Positions 23,319 to 31,667 of a stretch of DNA of 64,000 nt are shown piece after piece; the stretch's first letter is position 1; the number at the start of each line of letters is the position of its first letter. The stretch comes from Lachnospiraceae bacterium A2 (GTDB lineage Bacteria > Bacillota > Clostridia > Lachnospirales > Lachnospiraceae). The DNA is taken from contig KE159638.1 in NCBI GenBank assembly GCA_000403315.2, positions 449,793 through 513,792 on the forward strand, in the 5' to 3' direction. The position numbers and the translations under genes are program-made. The notes beneath the pieces are model-generated. The model searched no databases and was not told where the DNA came from. It saw only the letters and a list, made by a program, of their open reading frames with translations.

Positions 23319-23960
23319 ATGGAAGTAGGTACAGTTTATGGCAGTTATTATGGGGCAAAAGGCTATGAGGGCGTGAGGAAGGAAGAAAAGCGGGCAGATG
23401 CCGGGTTTGCGGGAAAGGTTGCGGAGAAAGGGACTGTTTCCCCAAAGGACATGACGCTGGATGAGTACAAGGCATATTTTAACGAGAAGATGAACAGCCT
23501 GTATGTTCATCCGTCACAGAAGAATCGGAATGAAGTGATTGATATTACAGATGCGGCTTATAAAAGGATGCAGACCGATCCGGAATATGAGAAGAAGATT
23601 TTGGATGCGCTGGCAAAGAATTGGGCGGTGGATTTTGGGGGATACATCCCGGAAATTTCTTATATGCATATAGATGACACTTGGGAGAAATGTTCCGGCT
23701 ATACGCAGGGCATGAAGGAAAATGTTGGTTATTCCGGGAGTTCTTCCGCAAAGAGGGCTGATGCCGGACGGGAGAAAAAGGCAAGGCAGAAAGAACTGCT
23801 GGAAGAATATCTGGAAAAGCGGGCGCAGGCTAAGAGGCAGCAGCAGGAGCTGTTGGATGAAAAGGTTGCTAAGGCGGAACAGGAGAGAAGCAGGCTGGCA
23901 AGGGCATGGAACAGTAAGCAGCAGATGGCGAAGTTTCCAGTGCTTATGAATCGAATGTAA
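23319..23960 (+). CDS. Array protein, family A (frameshifted tail)
   Basis: A 213-residue protein from ATG 23319 (a TTG at 23313 is also possible) after AAGGAGGA. Core: NEVIDITDAAYKRMQTDPEY. Coiled coil: LLEEYLEKRAQAKRQQQELL, near-identical to three other copies. The N-terminus VGTVYGSYYGAKGYEGV differs from the YYQNN type. Near 23933 the DNA reads GCGAAGTTTCC where sister genes have GCGAAGGCTTCC. One base is missing, so the conserved tail ASSxYxxN is replaced by FPVLMNRM; the ancestral frame would run to about 23995. Confidence 0.75.
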   Translation: MEVGTVYGSYYGAKGYEGVRKEEKRADAGFAGKVAEKGTVSPKDMTLDEYKAYFNEKMNSLYVHPSQKNRNEVIDITDAAYKRMQTDPEYEKKILDALAKNWAVDFGGYIPEISYMHIDDTWEKCSGYTQGMKENVGYSGSSSAKRADAGREKKARQKELLEEYLEKRAQAKRQQQELLDEKVAKAEQERSRLARAWNSKQQMAKFPVLMNRM

Positions 23961-23996
23961 TGACGGAAACTGTGGCAGGCGGTGAGATAAAGTAAA

Positions 23997-25391
23997 ATGA
24001 ATGGCGTATCATTATCAAACAAAGTAATACATTGGAATCCCAAGGATTTTGCCGTGAGCCAGAATTTCAACAAGGTAATCCGGGAGAATGAAAAGGTTTC
24101 CAATGATTACTACTGGAAAAGCAATAAGTCTGAGGACGTGGACTGTTTCGGGAGGGCACTTGACCTGACCACGCTTATCAACAAGCCGGACGGATATTTG
24201 CAGGGGTGGCTGTCGGATGTGGACGATGCTGACTATTATCAGTTCAATATAGCGGAATACAGGATTTTAGGAACCGTGTCCGACAAGCGAAACCTTGACA
24301 TAACAGTGATCCTTGCCCATATCCCGGAGGGCTGTGATTATGACATTGTTCTGTATGACGGTGACGGGAACCAGGTGGGGATTGGCAGGGATAATGGAAA
24401 TGGCGGCAAGAGTGTGACCGTGCCGAACTGGAATCTGGAAAACCGGGAATATACGGTGAAGGTACTGGCAAAGGATGGCTCTCCGGTAAATGCAGAGGAA
24501 TATTACCACCTTTCATTCCAAACGAAGCAGGCCGCAAATGATAACGTACTGAGGCAGCAGGCAAAGGAAATGCAGGAATATGCCTATGCACTGCGTAAAA
24601 AACTGCATGACGGCGGCGATGCCACGGAAGAAAAGCTGGCGCTCCAGCAGATCAGGGAGAAGTACGGGGCATATTATACCCAGCAGATGGATGAACTGCA
24701 TAAAACACAGGCGGCGGAATATCTGCCGGAAGGGGAAGTCTTTGACGAGAGCCGGAAAGAGGAACTTCTTTCCAGAATGGCGGCGGGTGGGGAACTGACG
24801 GAGCAGGAGAAAGGGCTTGTCAGAGTTTTTGCATCCGCGCATGAGATTGACGGTGCAATGGCTTCCGCAAAACTGCGGACAGATATAAGTGAAAAAATCT
24901 TTCAGCAGATGGAGCAGTCCGGCGTTTCCCCCATACCTTCTTTTGAGGTCAGCATTGGCATAGACGGAAAGGAGGAAGTAAAGGGGATTGAAGATGCGGC
25001 TGTGAAGGAAAAAGTGGAGGACATCCTGAACGGTTTTTCCGGGGAACTGATGGATACTTATATTTCCATAAATGCCAGTATGCAAGGGATGACCAAGCAG
25101 GAGCAGTACATATTGAAAGCTACAATGGGGATTGAGGCATTTTTGCAGAAAGCAATGGGCGGTAATGTGGCACTGTCAGATGTCACGGTGGAGAACGGCA
25201 GGATAAAAGGGCTGGATGCGCCACTTGACAGATTGCTTAATGAGCCGGGGCAGAACCAGACATACCTTGATTACAGGGCAGACATACTTGCGATTAAGGA
25301 TTATGAAAAGATGAATGGAAACAGTCTGCTGGGAGGATTCAGTGCAAGATATGCTGTTGACGGGGAAACAATCCGTACAATCGGTATATAA
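23997..25391 (+). CDS. Large array protein with PPC-like domain (copy 1)
   Basis: A 464-residue protein with no signal peptide. Residues 45-175 form a PPC-like beta-sandwich: GYLQGWLSDVDDADYYQFNI, then HIPEGCDYDIVLYDGDGNQV and a final EEYYHLSF. Bacterial PPC domains usually sit at the ends of secreted proteins and aid export or binding. The remaining 290 residues are helical (MQEYAYALRKKLHDGGDATE, LTEQEKGLVRVFASAHEIDG) with a conserved block VSIGIDGKEEVKGIEDAAVK shared with the protein at 35946. The first stop of the frameshifted gene upstream leaves a 36-nt gap. Confidence 0.72.
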   Translation: MNGVSLSNKVIHWNPKDFAVSQNFNKVIRENEKVSNDYYWKSNKSEDVDCFGRALDLTTLINKPDGYLQGWLSDVDDADYYQFNIAEYRILGTVSDKRNLDITVILAHIPEGCDYDIVLYDGDGNQVGIGRDNGNGGKSVTVPNWNLENREYTVKVLAKDGSPVNAEEYYHLSFQTKQAANDNVLRQQAKEMQEYAYALRKKLHDGGDATEEKLALQQIREKYGAYYTQQMDELHKTQAAEYLPEGEVFDESRKEELLSRMAAGGELTEQEKGLVRVFASAHEIDGAMASAKLRTDISEKIFQQMEQSGVSPIPSFEVSIGIDGKEEVKGIEDAAVKEKVEDILNGFSGELMDTYISINASMQGMTKQEQYILKATMGIEAFLQKAMGGNVALSDVTVENGRIKGLDAPLDRLLNEPGQNQTYLDYRADILAIKDYEKMNGNSLLGGFSARYAVDGETIRTIGI

Positions 25392-25428
25392 AGCTGCAGG
25401 TAAGATTTTTTGAAGGAGGATGAGAATT

Positions 25429-26202
25429 ATGTCAATGGAGATTAAGGGGAATCTTCCTGACTATGGAGTCAGGAAGCAGAATTACAGCAACTATACGGCA
25501 AATTATGTTGATACCGCGAAAAAGCCGGATAACAAGGCGGCAGCAGAGGTAAAGACAAACACATCAGCAAACAGCAAAGACAAGGTGCAGGCATATTATG
25601 AAAAGCTATGCAAGAAATTCCCGCAGATAAATTTCAATACAAATGGCGGCGTATTACCGAGTAACAGTAGCAGAGTTACGGTAAATCTTTCGTATGACTG
25701 TTTGAAGAAAATGGCAAATGATCCTGAATTTGCAAAAGAAATCGAATGGAATCTGTCGGGAGAAGTTGCTGCAAACTCAATGGTTTATGGGTGGGCGCAG
25801 AGAGATGGTGTCGTGCTTGGCGGAAGAACTGTTACATATGATGCCAATGGCAACAGGCAGTCATCCTGTGGTGGCATGAGGACCGCAAATACAGGAAACG
25901 AAAATAATAATACTGATAAAATACAGAAGAAGTATAAGGAAGAGGAAGAACGCCTGTTAAAAGCCAGAAAGAAACGTGAAGAAAAGGAAAAAATAGCTAA
26001 AAAGCAAGCAGAGAAAAAGGCAGGGGAAGAAAAAGCGGCAGAACGGCAGGCAGAAAGAAAAGAACAGATGGAAAAACTGACAGAAGGGACATACAAGGTA
26101 TCTGCCACTGGCACGGATGTGAAAAGTGTTACACAGAATATTGTTGAGGCGGTGTCAGGCACATCGTCACCGACAGGTGGAAGTTTTGACATAAAGGCAT
26201 AA
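25429..26202 (+). CDS. Array protein, family B
   Basis: A 257-residue protein from ATG 25429, 8 nt after AAGGAGGA. It starts MEIKGNLPDYGVRKQNYSN, almost the same as the protein at 31668. Core: SRVTVNLSYDCLKKMANDPE. A beta-rich segment (GVVLGGRTVTYDANGN) precedes a highly charged coiled coil (KYKEEEERLLKARKKREEKE). The tail VSATGTDVKSVTQNIVEAVS, ending GSFDIKA, recurs in other family B members. No enzyme motif is seen. Confidence 0.75.
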   Translation: MSMEIKGNLPDYGVRKQNYSNYTANYVDTAKKPDNKAAAEVKTNTSANSKDKVQAYYEKLCKKFPQINFNTNGGVLPSNSSRVTVNLSYDCLKKMANDPEFAKEIEWNLSGEVAANSMVYGWAQRDGVVLGGRTVTYDANGNRQSSCGGMRTANTGNENNNTDKIQKKYKEEEERLLKARKKREEKEKIAKKQAEKKAGEEKAAERQAERKEQMEKLTEGTYKVSATGTDVKSVTQNIVEAVSGTSSPTGGSFDIKA

Positions 26203-26298
26203 AGTTTGATATTGACAGCCATGTTGCAGCAGGAGGAAGTGGGAGAAGATAAGTAAATGACTTTGTATTAAATAAAGCTTAAAATGGAGGATTTGAAA

Positions 26299-26976
26299 AT
26301 GGCTATCAGTGGAGTAGGACAAAATTATTACCAGAACAATGTGGAAACAAAGAGAAACACAAAGAATGTGAACGGTATGGAAAAAATTTGCACTGGAAAA
26401 GCAGGGAGTACGCAGGGCTTATCGGAAGCGGAAGAAATGGAACTGTTTAAGAAGGAATTTTATGCTGAACTTGAGAGGATACCACGAGATAAAACAATAG
26501 CAAATGTAGCGGTTAATATATCAGAGGAAGCGTTTAAAAATATGAAAGCTGATCCAAAGTACAGGGAACAAATGTTGTCTGTAATCAGGCGAGATATGAC
26601 GGGTTCCGTTGCCCCGGCTCCGGACTGTTCTCTGGTGATTACGGTAGGAGCTACTGCCAAAGATTATAGGGCAGATGGCTGGTCTGTCAATAATGATTCA
26701 GAATTTTATGCCCGTTCACAAAACAGTTTTTATAAAAAGACAAGTGGTAAACAAAATAATAAAAAGAAGCTGTTGGAAGAATATCTGGAAAAGCGGGTGC
26801 AGGCCAAGAGACAGCAACAGGAGCTGTTGGATGAAAAGGTTGCAAAGGCGGAGCAGGAGAGAAGCAGGCTGGAAAAGGCGTGGGATAGTAAGCGGCAGAT
26901 GGCAAAGGCTTCCAGTGTTTATGATGCAAATATCATGACGGACACTGTGGCAGGTGGTGATTCGTTGCTCGGATAA
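26299..26976 (+). CDS. Array protein, family A
   Basis: A 225-residue protein from ATG 26299 after GGAGG. N-terminus MAISGVGQNYYQNNVETKRN; acidic helix LSEAEEMELFKKEFYAELER; core ANVAVNISEEAFKNMKADPK; strand CSLVITVGATAKDYR. Then come the basic-acidic coiled coil EEYLEKRVQAKRQQQELLDE and tail ASSVYDANIMTDTVAGGDSL. It is a close sister of the genes at 27064 and 38105. No signal peptide, membrane segment or enzyme motif is present. Confidence 0.78.
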   Translation: MAISGVGQNYYQNNVETKRNTKNVNGMEKICTGKAGSTQGLSEAEEMELFKKEFYAELERIPRDKTIANVAVNISEEAFKNMKADPKYREQMLSVIRRDMTGSVAPAPDCSLVITVGATAKDYRADGWSVNNDSEFYARSQNSFYKKTSGKQNNKKKLLEEYLEKRVQAKRQQQELLDEKVAKAEQERSRLEKAWDSKRQMAKASSVYDANIMTDTVAGGDSLLG

Positions 26977-27055
26977 ATGCGGGTATCATGCCCGGACTTC
27001 CAGCAAGGGAGCAAGAGCGGCCTGAACAACAGAGGCGCCGTAGTATCAAAGGAGG
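26977..27055 (+). repeat. Array intergenic repeat, copy 2
   Basis: Runs from the stop of the upstream gene: GCGGGTATCATGCCCGGACT, then AGCGGCCTGAACAACAGAGG, then AGTATCAAAGGAGG of the next gene. Hairpin II is partly decayed. The 5' piece GCGGG-TATCAT-GCCCG forms its own small stem and recurs in copy 3. Confidence 0.6.
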
Positions 27056-27063
27056 ATTTGAAA

Positions 27064-27741
27064 ATGGTTATCAGTGGGGTGGGACAAAATTATTATCAGA
27101 ACAATGTGGAAACAAAGAGAAACACAAAGAATGTGAACGGTACGGAAAAAATTGACACTGGAAAAGCAGAGAGTACGCAGGAATTATCGGAAGCGGAAGA
27201 AATGGAACTGTTTAAGAAGGAATTTTATGCTGAACTTGAGAGGATACCAAAGAATAGAACAATTACCAATCTGGCAGTCAATATATCGGAGGAGGCATTT
27301 AAAAATATGAAAGCCGATCCGGAATATAGGGCAAAGATAATGTCGGCACTTCAGCGTGATCTGACGTCATCGTTTGCTCCGTTAAAAGCATCATTACTTA
27401 TAACGGTAGGAGCGACCGAGAAAGATTATAGAGGAGATTCATGGTCTGGCCCTAATAATGATTCGGAGTTTTTTGCACGTTCGCAGGATAGTTTTTATAA
27501 GAAAACAAGCGGGAAGAAAGACAGGAATAAGGAACTGCTGGAAGAATATCTGGAAAAGCGGGCGCAGGCCAAGAGACAGCAACAGGAGCTGTTGGATGAA
27601 AAGGTTGCTAAGGCGGAACAGGAGAGAAGCAGACTGGCAAAGGCATGGAGTAGTAAGCAGCAGATGGCGAAGGCTTCCAGTGTTTATGATGCAAATATCA
27701 TGACAGAAACTATGGCAGGCGGTGATTCGTTGCTCGGATAA
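27064..27741 (+). CDS. Array protein, family A
   Basis: A 225-residue protein from ATG 27064 after GGAGG. The start VISGVGQNYYQNNVETKRNT and acidic helix are nearly those of the gene at 26299, while the middle (PKNRTITNLAVNISEEAFKN, SLLITVGATEKDYRGDSW) has diverged. The coiled coil EEYLEKRAQAKRQQQELLDE and tail ASSVYDANIMTETMAGGDSL are again near-identical. This is a tandem duplicate with conserved ends and a variable centre. Confidence 0.78.
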   Translation: MVISGVGQNYYQNNVETKRNTKNVNGTEKIDTGKAESTQELSEAEEMELFKKEFYAELERIPKNRTITNLAVNISEEAFKNMKADPEYRAKIMSALQRDLTSSFAPLKASLLITVGATEKDYRGDSWSGPNNDSEFFARSQDSFYKKTSGKKDRNKELLEEYLEKRAQAKRQQQELLDEKVAKAEQERSRLAKAWSSKQQMAKASSVYDANIMTETMAGGDSLLG

Positions 27742-27833
27742 ATGCGGGCATCATGCCCGGACTTATTATAAGGGGGCATTGGCGGTTCTGAACGACAGAA
27801 GAACCGCCAATAAATATTGATAACAATGGAGGA
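27742..27833 (+). repeat. Array intergenic repeat, copy 3
   Basis: The clearest hairpin II: GGCGGTTCT (27781-27789) pairs exactly with AGAACCGCC (27800-27808) around GAACGACAGA. The 5' part GCGGGCATCATGCCCG is a perfect small stem. It ends at the GGAGG of the next gene. Confidence 0.7.
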
Positions 27834-27841
27834 TTTGAAAA

Positions 27842-28303
27842 ATGAGCGTTAGCGGAATAGGACATAATTATTATCAAAACAATGTAGCAACAAATAAACA
27901 CAACAAGAGCAGGGTCGGACAATTTTCCCCACAAAAACAGGAAACAGAGGTGTCTGCACCCGAAGATACAAGGCAGAATGCCAATGTGCAGGATATTTAT
28001 AAGGCACTTAAATCAACAAATCCATTATTGGAGCAGGAGGATAATGACGTATCAGATGAAGAATTGAAGCAGGAAGATAAACAAGAATCTGAATCAAAGA
28101 CAGAAATTATTGTTAAGCCAGACGGTTCAAGAGTGCTTGTAATGACAATGAGTATCGGCGGAATGGAAACAACCATGAGCTTAGAAATTTCTAAACCGAC
28201 AGAAGCACCCAATGAAAATGCAAAGCAGGAGACCGATAATACGCCTACGGCTGAAAATGATACTGTATCAAATGAAATGTCGAATGTTTCAAGTGAAGTA
28301 TAG
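27842..28303 (+). CDS. Array protein with family A head and acidic tail
   Basis: A 153-residue protein. The first 15 residues, SVSGIGHNYYQNNVATN, are the family A head, but core, strand and coiled coil are missing. Instead there is a Glu/Asp-rich disordered region (EDNDVSDEELKQEDKQESES). A short beta hairpin, IIVKPDGSRVLVMTMSIGGM, and an Asn/Glu/Thr-rich tail follow. It looks like a shortened or recombined member. That the head persists without the rest suggests the head has a function of its own. Confidence 0.7.
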   Translation: MSVSGIGHNYYQNNVATNKHNKSRVGQFSPQKQETEVSAPEDTRQNANVQDIYKALKSTNPLLEQEDNDVSDEELKQEDKQESESKTEIIVKPDGSRVLVMTMSIGGMETTMSLEISKPTEAPNENAKQETDNTPTAENDTVSNEMSNVSSEV

Positions 28304-28349
28304 AAAATGCGCATAATTTTAAGGGTATTGGTAGGTCTGCATGATGAGA

Positions 28350-28445
28350 TAAATTGCCCGGACTTACCACAAGGGGGCATGGGCGGCTCTGAATGACGGA
28401 TGAGTTGCCGTTAGGATTAGCATAATAATTTTAGCAATCAGGAGG
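28350..28445 (+). repeat. Array intergenic repeat, copy 4
   Basis: Contains GCCCGGACTTACCACAAGGG and GGGCGGCTCTGAATGACGGA, then GTTGCCG. Hairpin II is imperfect (GGCGGCTC against GAGTTGCC). It ends at the AGGAGG of the next gene. Confidence 0.6.
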
Positions 28446-28454
28446 ATAAAGATT

Positions 28455-29123
28455 ATGGCAATTTCAGGAGTAACAGATTACACAAACGCTTATGCAGGTT
28501 ACACAAATTCTGCAAATGGCAAAAGGCAGGCGGCAGAGGGAGCGGGTACAGCAAAGGAAACAGCGGTCAGAAAGACGGCAAAGGATGAATTGTCCTATCT
28601 TACTGAAAAGTACGAATGTATGAAAAGCAAAGATTATTCAGTAAATATAAACAGTTCTCTTTTAGCGAAAGCTGCAAGTGATGAAAAAACATCTGAATGG
28701 CTGGAATATAATTTATCTTTGATTCCGAAAGTAGTTGATAATATAAAGTCAGCGGCGGCATCTCGTGGCGCAAAAATGATAAGCTGTGATATTACCATGA
28801 ATGGATATGACAGTATGACTACAGAAGTTGTTACTCAGGTAGAAGTTGATCCGGGAACAGAAAAAGCAGGGGAAGAACTGGAAGAAAAGATTAAGGAGAG
28901 AAAGGAAGAAAAGAAGGCGCAGGAGGAAAAAGCGGCTAAAAGGCGGGATGAGAAAAAGGCAGAAGAAAAGGCTGCGGAAAAACGGGCAGAGGGGAAAGAA
29001 CTGACGGAAATGTTTACAGTATCTGCTGCTGGCAGTGATGTAAAAAGTGTTACACAGAACCTCATAGCAACGATTTCTGGCACATCGGTATCCAAAGAGG
29101 CAGGTTTTGACATAAAGGTGTAA
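28455..29123 (+). CDS. Array protein, family B
   Basis: A 222-residue protein after CAGGAGG. N-terminus MAISGVTDYTNAYAGYTNSA; core DYSVNINSSLLAKAASDEKT; strand AKMISCDITMNGYDS. Then VDPGTEKAGEELEEKIKERK leads into a Lys/Glu coiled coil. The tail VSAAGSDVKSVTQNLIATIS, ending in GFDIKV, is shared with 25429 and 31668. It is followed by 90 nt without a repeat copy before the lipoprotein. Confidence 0.76.
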   Translation: MAISGVTDYTNAYAGYTNSANGKRQAAEGAGTAKETAVRKTAKDELSYLTEKYECMKSKDYSVNINSSLLAKAASDEKTSEWLEYNLSLIPKVVDNIKSAAASRGAKMISCDITMNGYDSMTTEVVTQVEVDPGTEKAGEELEEKIKERKEEKKAQEEKAAKRRDEKKAEEKAAEKRAEGKELTEMFTVSAAGSDVKSVTQNLIATISGTSVSKEAGFDIKV

Positions 29124-29268
29124 GGAGCATATCAAAATTGTTTACACCGTATTCTGCAGAAGCGCATAAACTTAGCTTCTGCGGATTGAACAGACATATT
29201 GTAAGGGAGCAGAGGTGGCTTTGATTAGCAGGTGGCTGTTACATCAAACAAATTGGAGAACTTGGAAA

Positions 29269-29550
29269 ATGCGTGTTAGTGAAATATGGAAAAGCAGATT
29301 ATTGACATTATTTGTTATAGCAATAATGATTCCTGCAATCAGCGGATGTACCACACAGGGAGATGATTCGTCAAGCTCCGCCCCGGATGCGGTGCATCAG
29401 ATTGAAGATGACGGCACAGCAATCTATGATGACGATCCCATAGCGGAGGAACTGCAGCTTGATGTCGGTGAACTGGACGGATCTTCGGAGAGTTCTTACG
29501 GACAAGGGGAGATTATTTCGGCAGAACCGCATAAAGGGAGTGCAGACTGA
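29269..29550 (+). CDS. Small lipoprotein inside the array
   Basis: A 93-residue protein from ATG 29269, GGAG at 29255-29258; the GTG at 29215 would put 18 extra residues before the signal. The signal peptide is KSRLLTLFVIAIMIPAISGC with lipobox AISGC, so Cys becomes the lipidated N-terminus on the outer face of the membrane. The mature part is acidic (IEDDGTAIYDDDPIAEELQL). It ends in GEIISAEPHKGSAD, encoded by a copy of a 31-nt repeat also found at 30420-30450. It is the only array protein with a clear export signal. Confidence 0.7.
   Translation: MRVSEIWKSRLLTLFVIAIMIPAISGCTTQGDDSSSSAPDAVHQIEDDGTAIYDDDPIAEELQLDVGELDGSSESSYGQGEIISAEPHKGSAD
29513..29543 (+). repeat. 31-nt repeat, copy 1 (inside lipoprotein gene)
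   Basis: Begins TTATTTCGGCAG, ends AAAGGGAGTGC; identical over 31 nt to 30420-30450. It forms the last codons of the lipoprotein gene. A shorter third match (GATTGTTTCGGCAGA) lies near 29586-29600. Confidence 0.8.
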
Positions 29551-29639
29551 AACAGGAGTTGGAATGACACCGACGTGCAAAGGGAGATTGTTTCGGCAGA
29601 TGGCAAGCATAATAATAAGTTAAGATAAAGGAAAGGGAA

Positions 29640-30380
29640 ATGCAGATTATGAATGTTAAAATGAATCGTTATATGAATCAGGCATCATATACGGCGGCAG
29701 CAGGCGAAAGAGCGTCAGAGTCTCATGCTGATGGCAGGGTTGAGAATGAAACGAAGTCTGGCGCAAACAGGGATACTGTATCAATTTCTGCCGCAGGACA
29801 GCAGTTTTACGCTGAAAAAACGGAAACAAATACTGATATGGATTTGATACATATCGGTTCTGATATAGATGAATTCAGAAACGCTGTATCCTCTATGAAT
29901 GAAAAACTGCCCGTTAGTTGGAAGGCAATGGTTGACCCATACAATACGATTACAAATCTGGCTAAAGCAGAGTTCCGCCTGAAACAGTTAGCAGATCCGG
30001 TGGCTTCTCATAAAGATGAAGACATAGAGAAAGGTGCAGAGGCGTACGCGAAGGAAAAGATTGATGAATTGATAGAAAAGAAAAAAGCTATGATTGCTGA
30101 CGGAACGGCAAAAACCGCAGCCGAGGAGTACGAAGAATACAAAACGGCATACGATGCTTACCATTCAGAAAACGGCAGCAGCCTGATCGAAAAGATGACA
30201 GGAGATACAAAGAAAGCATATGACATATACAAAAATATCATTGATGGAACAAAAATATCAATGAATGACGAGAAGTTTCTTATTTTCCATAATTGGACAA
30301 TGTACAGAGCAGCAAAAGACGAATACATTCGGAAAACCGACGAACTATATAATACAATGAATGGTATTCCTTTAAAATAG
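29640..30380 (+). CDS. Array-associated protein with FlgM-like head motif
   Basis: A 246-residue protein after AAAGGGAA; an ATG at 29649 is also possible. The segment NRDTVSISAAGQQFYAEKTE near residue 43 has the look of the short DxVxISxxA motif found in flagellar and secreted anti-sigma-like proteins. The rest is helical (EFRNAVSSMNEKLPVSWKAM, KEKIDELIEKKKAMIADGTA). No signal peptide. It is a single-copy member of the array with no repeat of the family A core. Confidence 0.68.
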   Translation: MQIMNVKMNRYMNQASYTAAAGERASESHADGRVENETKSGANRDTVSISAAGQQFYAEKTETNTDMDLIHIGSDIDEFRNAVSSMNEKLPVSWKAMVDPYNTITNLAKAEFRLKQLADPVASHKDEDIEKGAEAYAKEKIDELIEKKKAMIADGTAKTAAEEYEEYKTAYDAYHSENGSSLIEKMTGDTKKAYDIYKNIIDGTKISMNDEKFLIFHNWTMYRAAKDEYIRKTDELYNTMNGIPLK

Positions 30381-30419
30381 CAATTTGTGACAAGGGAACA
30401 TCCACCGTGCAGGGAGAGG

Positions 30420-30450
30420 TTATTTCGGCAGAACCGCATAAAGGGAGTGC
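30420..30450 (+). repeat. 31-nt repeat, copy 2 (intergenic)
   Basis: Same 31 nt as 29513-29543, here 40 nt after the stop of the gene at 29640 and not translated. Confidence 0.8.
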
Positions 30451-30530
30451 GGATTAAAGAAAGCGTATTCTTTGGATTTATTTATACAGCAAACAGATTT
30501 CCACGGTTATATAAATGGAGGTTTTGAGAA

Positions 30531-31067
30531 ATGAATGTAAATGGAATAGGGGCAGCAGGGTATCCGGCATGGCAGGGAGCGAGAAAGGCAGAAAGCAGTA
30601 CGAAAGGCGGCTTTGGGGCAAATGTGCAGGGTGCAAAAAATGTAGTACATATTGACCCTGACGCAGTATTTTCTATCCATCATGTAAAGACAGGAGAAAG
30701 CGCAAATGTATACCGGGCGGATGATTATTCAGAAGATAATCCGGTTTACCTCGTGAAAGGCACTGACAAAAACGGAAATGAATACGAGCAGACGGTGGAT
30801 GTGAGCAAGGTAAATCCAAATAGCTGCTCTTATACGGAGCTGCTTGCGTTAAATGCGCATACAGGGAATAGATCGGACAGTAATTTTATGACCATGTCGA
30901 TATTAAAGGATAAGATGGGCGGTACTTCCTACCACGAAAAAACGGATTATATGACGATGGCACACGAACTTATGAATGGTATGAAAACGCTTGGAAATTG
31001 GGACGGATATTTGCGGTATAACAAATGGATCAATGACATTATGACTTTCTGCAAAAGCAAATTATAA
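30531..31067 (+). CDS. Array protein, family C
   Basis: A 178-residue protein after GGAGG. Head MNVNGIGAAGYPAWQGARKA, then a beta-rich domain: HIDPDAVFSIHHVKTGESAN, EDNPVYLVKGTDKNGNEYEQ, TVDVSKVNPNSCSYTELLAL. The end is helical, YLRYNKWINDIMTFCKSKL. It is a homolog of the protein at 38811, sharing NPVYxVK, DKxGN and VDVSKV. Related proteins may be filed as DUF3879 or similar; I could not check. No signal peptide. Confidence 0.75.
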   Translation: MNVNGIGAAGYPAWQGARKAESSTKGGFGANVQGAKNVVHIDPDAVFSIHHVKTGESANVYRADDYSEDNPVYLVKGTDKNGNEYEQTVDVSKVNPNSCSYTELLALNAHTGNRSDSNFMTMSILKDKMGGTSYHEKTDYMTMAHELMNGMKTLGNWDGYLRYNKWINDIMTFCKSKL

Positions 31068-31094
31068 TTGAAAACAGCCTGCCTACGGACACGT

Positions 31095-31180
31095 ATTCCC
31101 GATAAACTACAGCCTGACAAAGCAGGGCGGACATCCCCGGCGTTCCGATAAGTTAGGGAATCGGGGAGCCGGGAGAGGAT
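31095..31180 (+). repeat. Array intergenic repeat, copy 5
   Basis: Module I: CTACAGCCTGACAAAGCAGG, then CATCCCCGGCGTTCCGATAA and GGGAATCGGGGAGC. The CCCCG/CGGGG stem is intact. Hairpin II is missing; a GGGAGAGG ribosome site follows directly. Confidence 0.7.
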
Positions 31181-31186
31181 ATATCT

Positions 31187-31612
31187 ATGAAAGAATGTAT
31201 AAAGAATCGGGTACATGAACTGTATTGGAATGATGATATAAATTGTGCCAGGACAGCAATCATATGTTTGAGTGAATTATTTGAAACTGCCATTGAACAG
31301 CAAATTATCTGGTCTGCGGTTGGATTGCATGGTGCTGGAGGTTATAGGGCACAGTGCGGCTTAGTTGAAGGCACACTTATGTTTATAGGAATTTATCTTC
31401 ATAAGATGGGGAAAACAGAAGATGAAATTGTATCTGCCTGCTATAACTTTGCGTCTGCTTTTGAAAAAACATTTGGTTCATTAAGATGTTTTGAACTACG
31501 TCCTACGGGATTTTCAGAAAATGATCCGCCACATATGTGTGAAAATTTGACTTGTAAAGGGATTGAATTTGCGTACCAATATATTTTGGGGATTACACAA
31601 AGGGGCATATAA
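31187..31612 (+). CDS. C_GCAxxG_C_C-type redox protein
   Basis: A 141-residue protein with the signature spacing of the C_GCAxxG_C_C family: first Cys in NCARTAIICLSELF, a modified centre GLHGAGGYRAQCGLVEG, and a late pair in CENLTCKGIEFAYQ. In the usual family motif the first Gly is next to Cys; here it is His-Gly-Ala-Gly. Members are predicted to bind a metal or FeS cluster. It is the only redox protein in the array, flanked by repeats and family B and C genes. Confidence 0.7.
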   Translation: MKECIKNRVHELYWNDDINCARTAIICLSELFETAIEQQIIWSAVGLHGAGGYRAQCGLVEGTLMFIGIYLHKMGKTEDEIVSACYNFASAFEKTFGSLRCFELRPTGFSENDPPHMCENLTCKGIEFAYQYILGITQRGI

Positions 31613-31667
31613 GGCTTTGAATGATAGAGGAATTACAGGTAAGATTTTTGTAGAGGAGGATGATATT

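Noticed and set aside
29600-29800. True FlgM in the array protein at 29640
   Set aside because: Only a short SISAAGQQF motif fits; the protein is 246 residues instead of about 90, and the sigma-binding helices are not recognisable.
30531-31067. WXG100/ESX substrates in the array
   Set aside because: No central WxG in a helical hairpin, lengths are 150-260 and no EssC-like gene is seen in the window.
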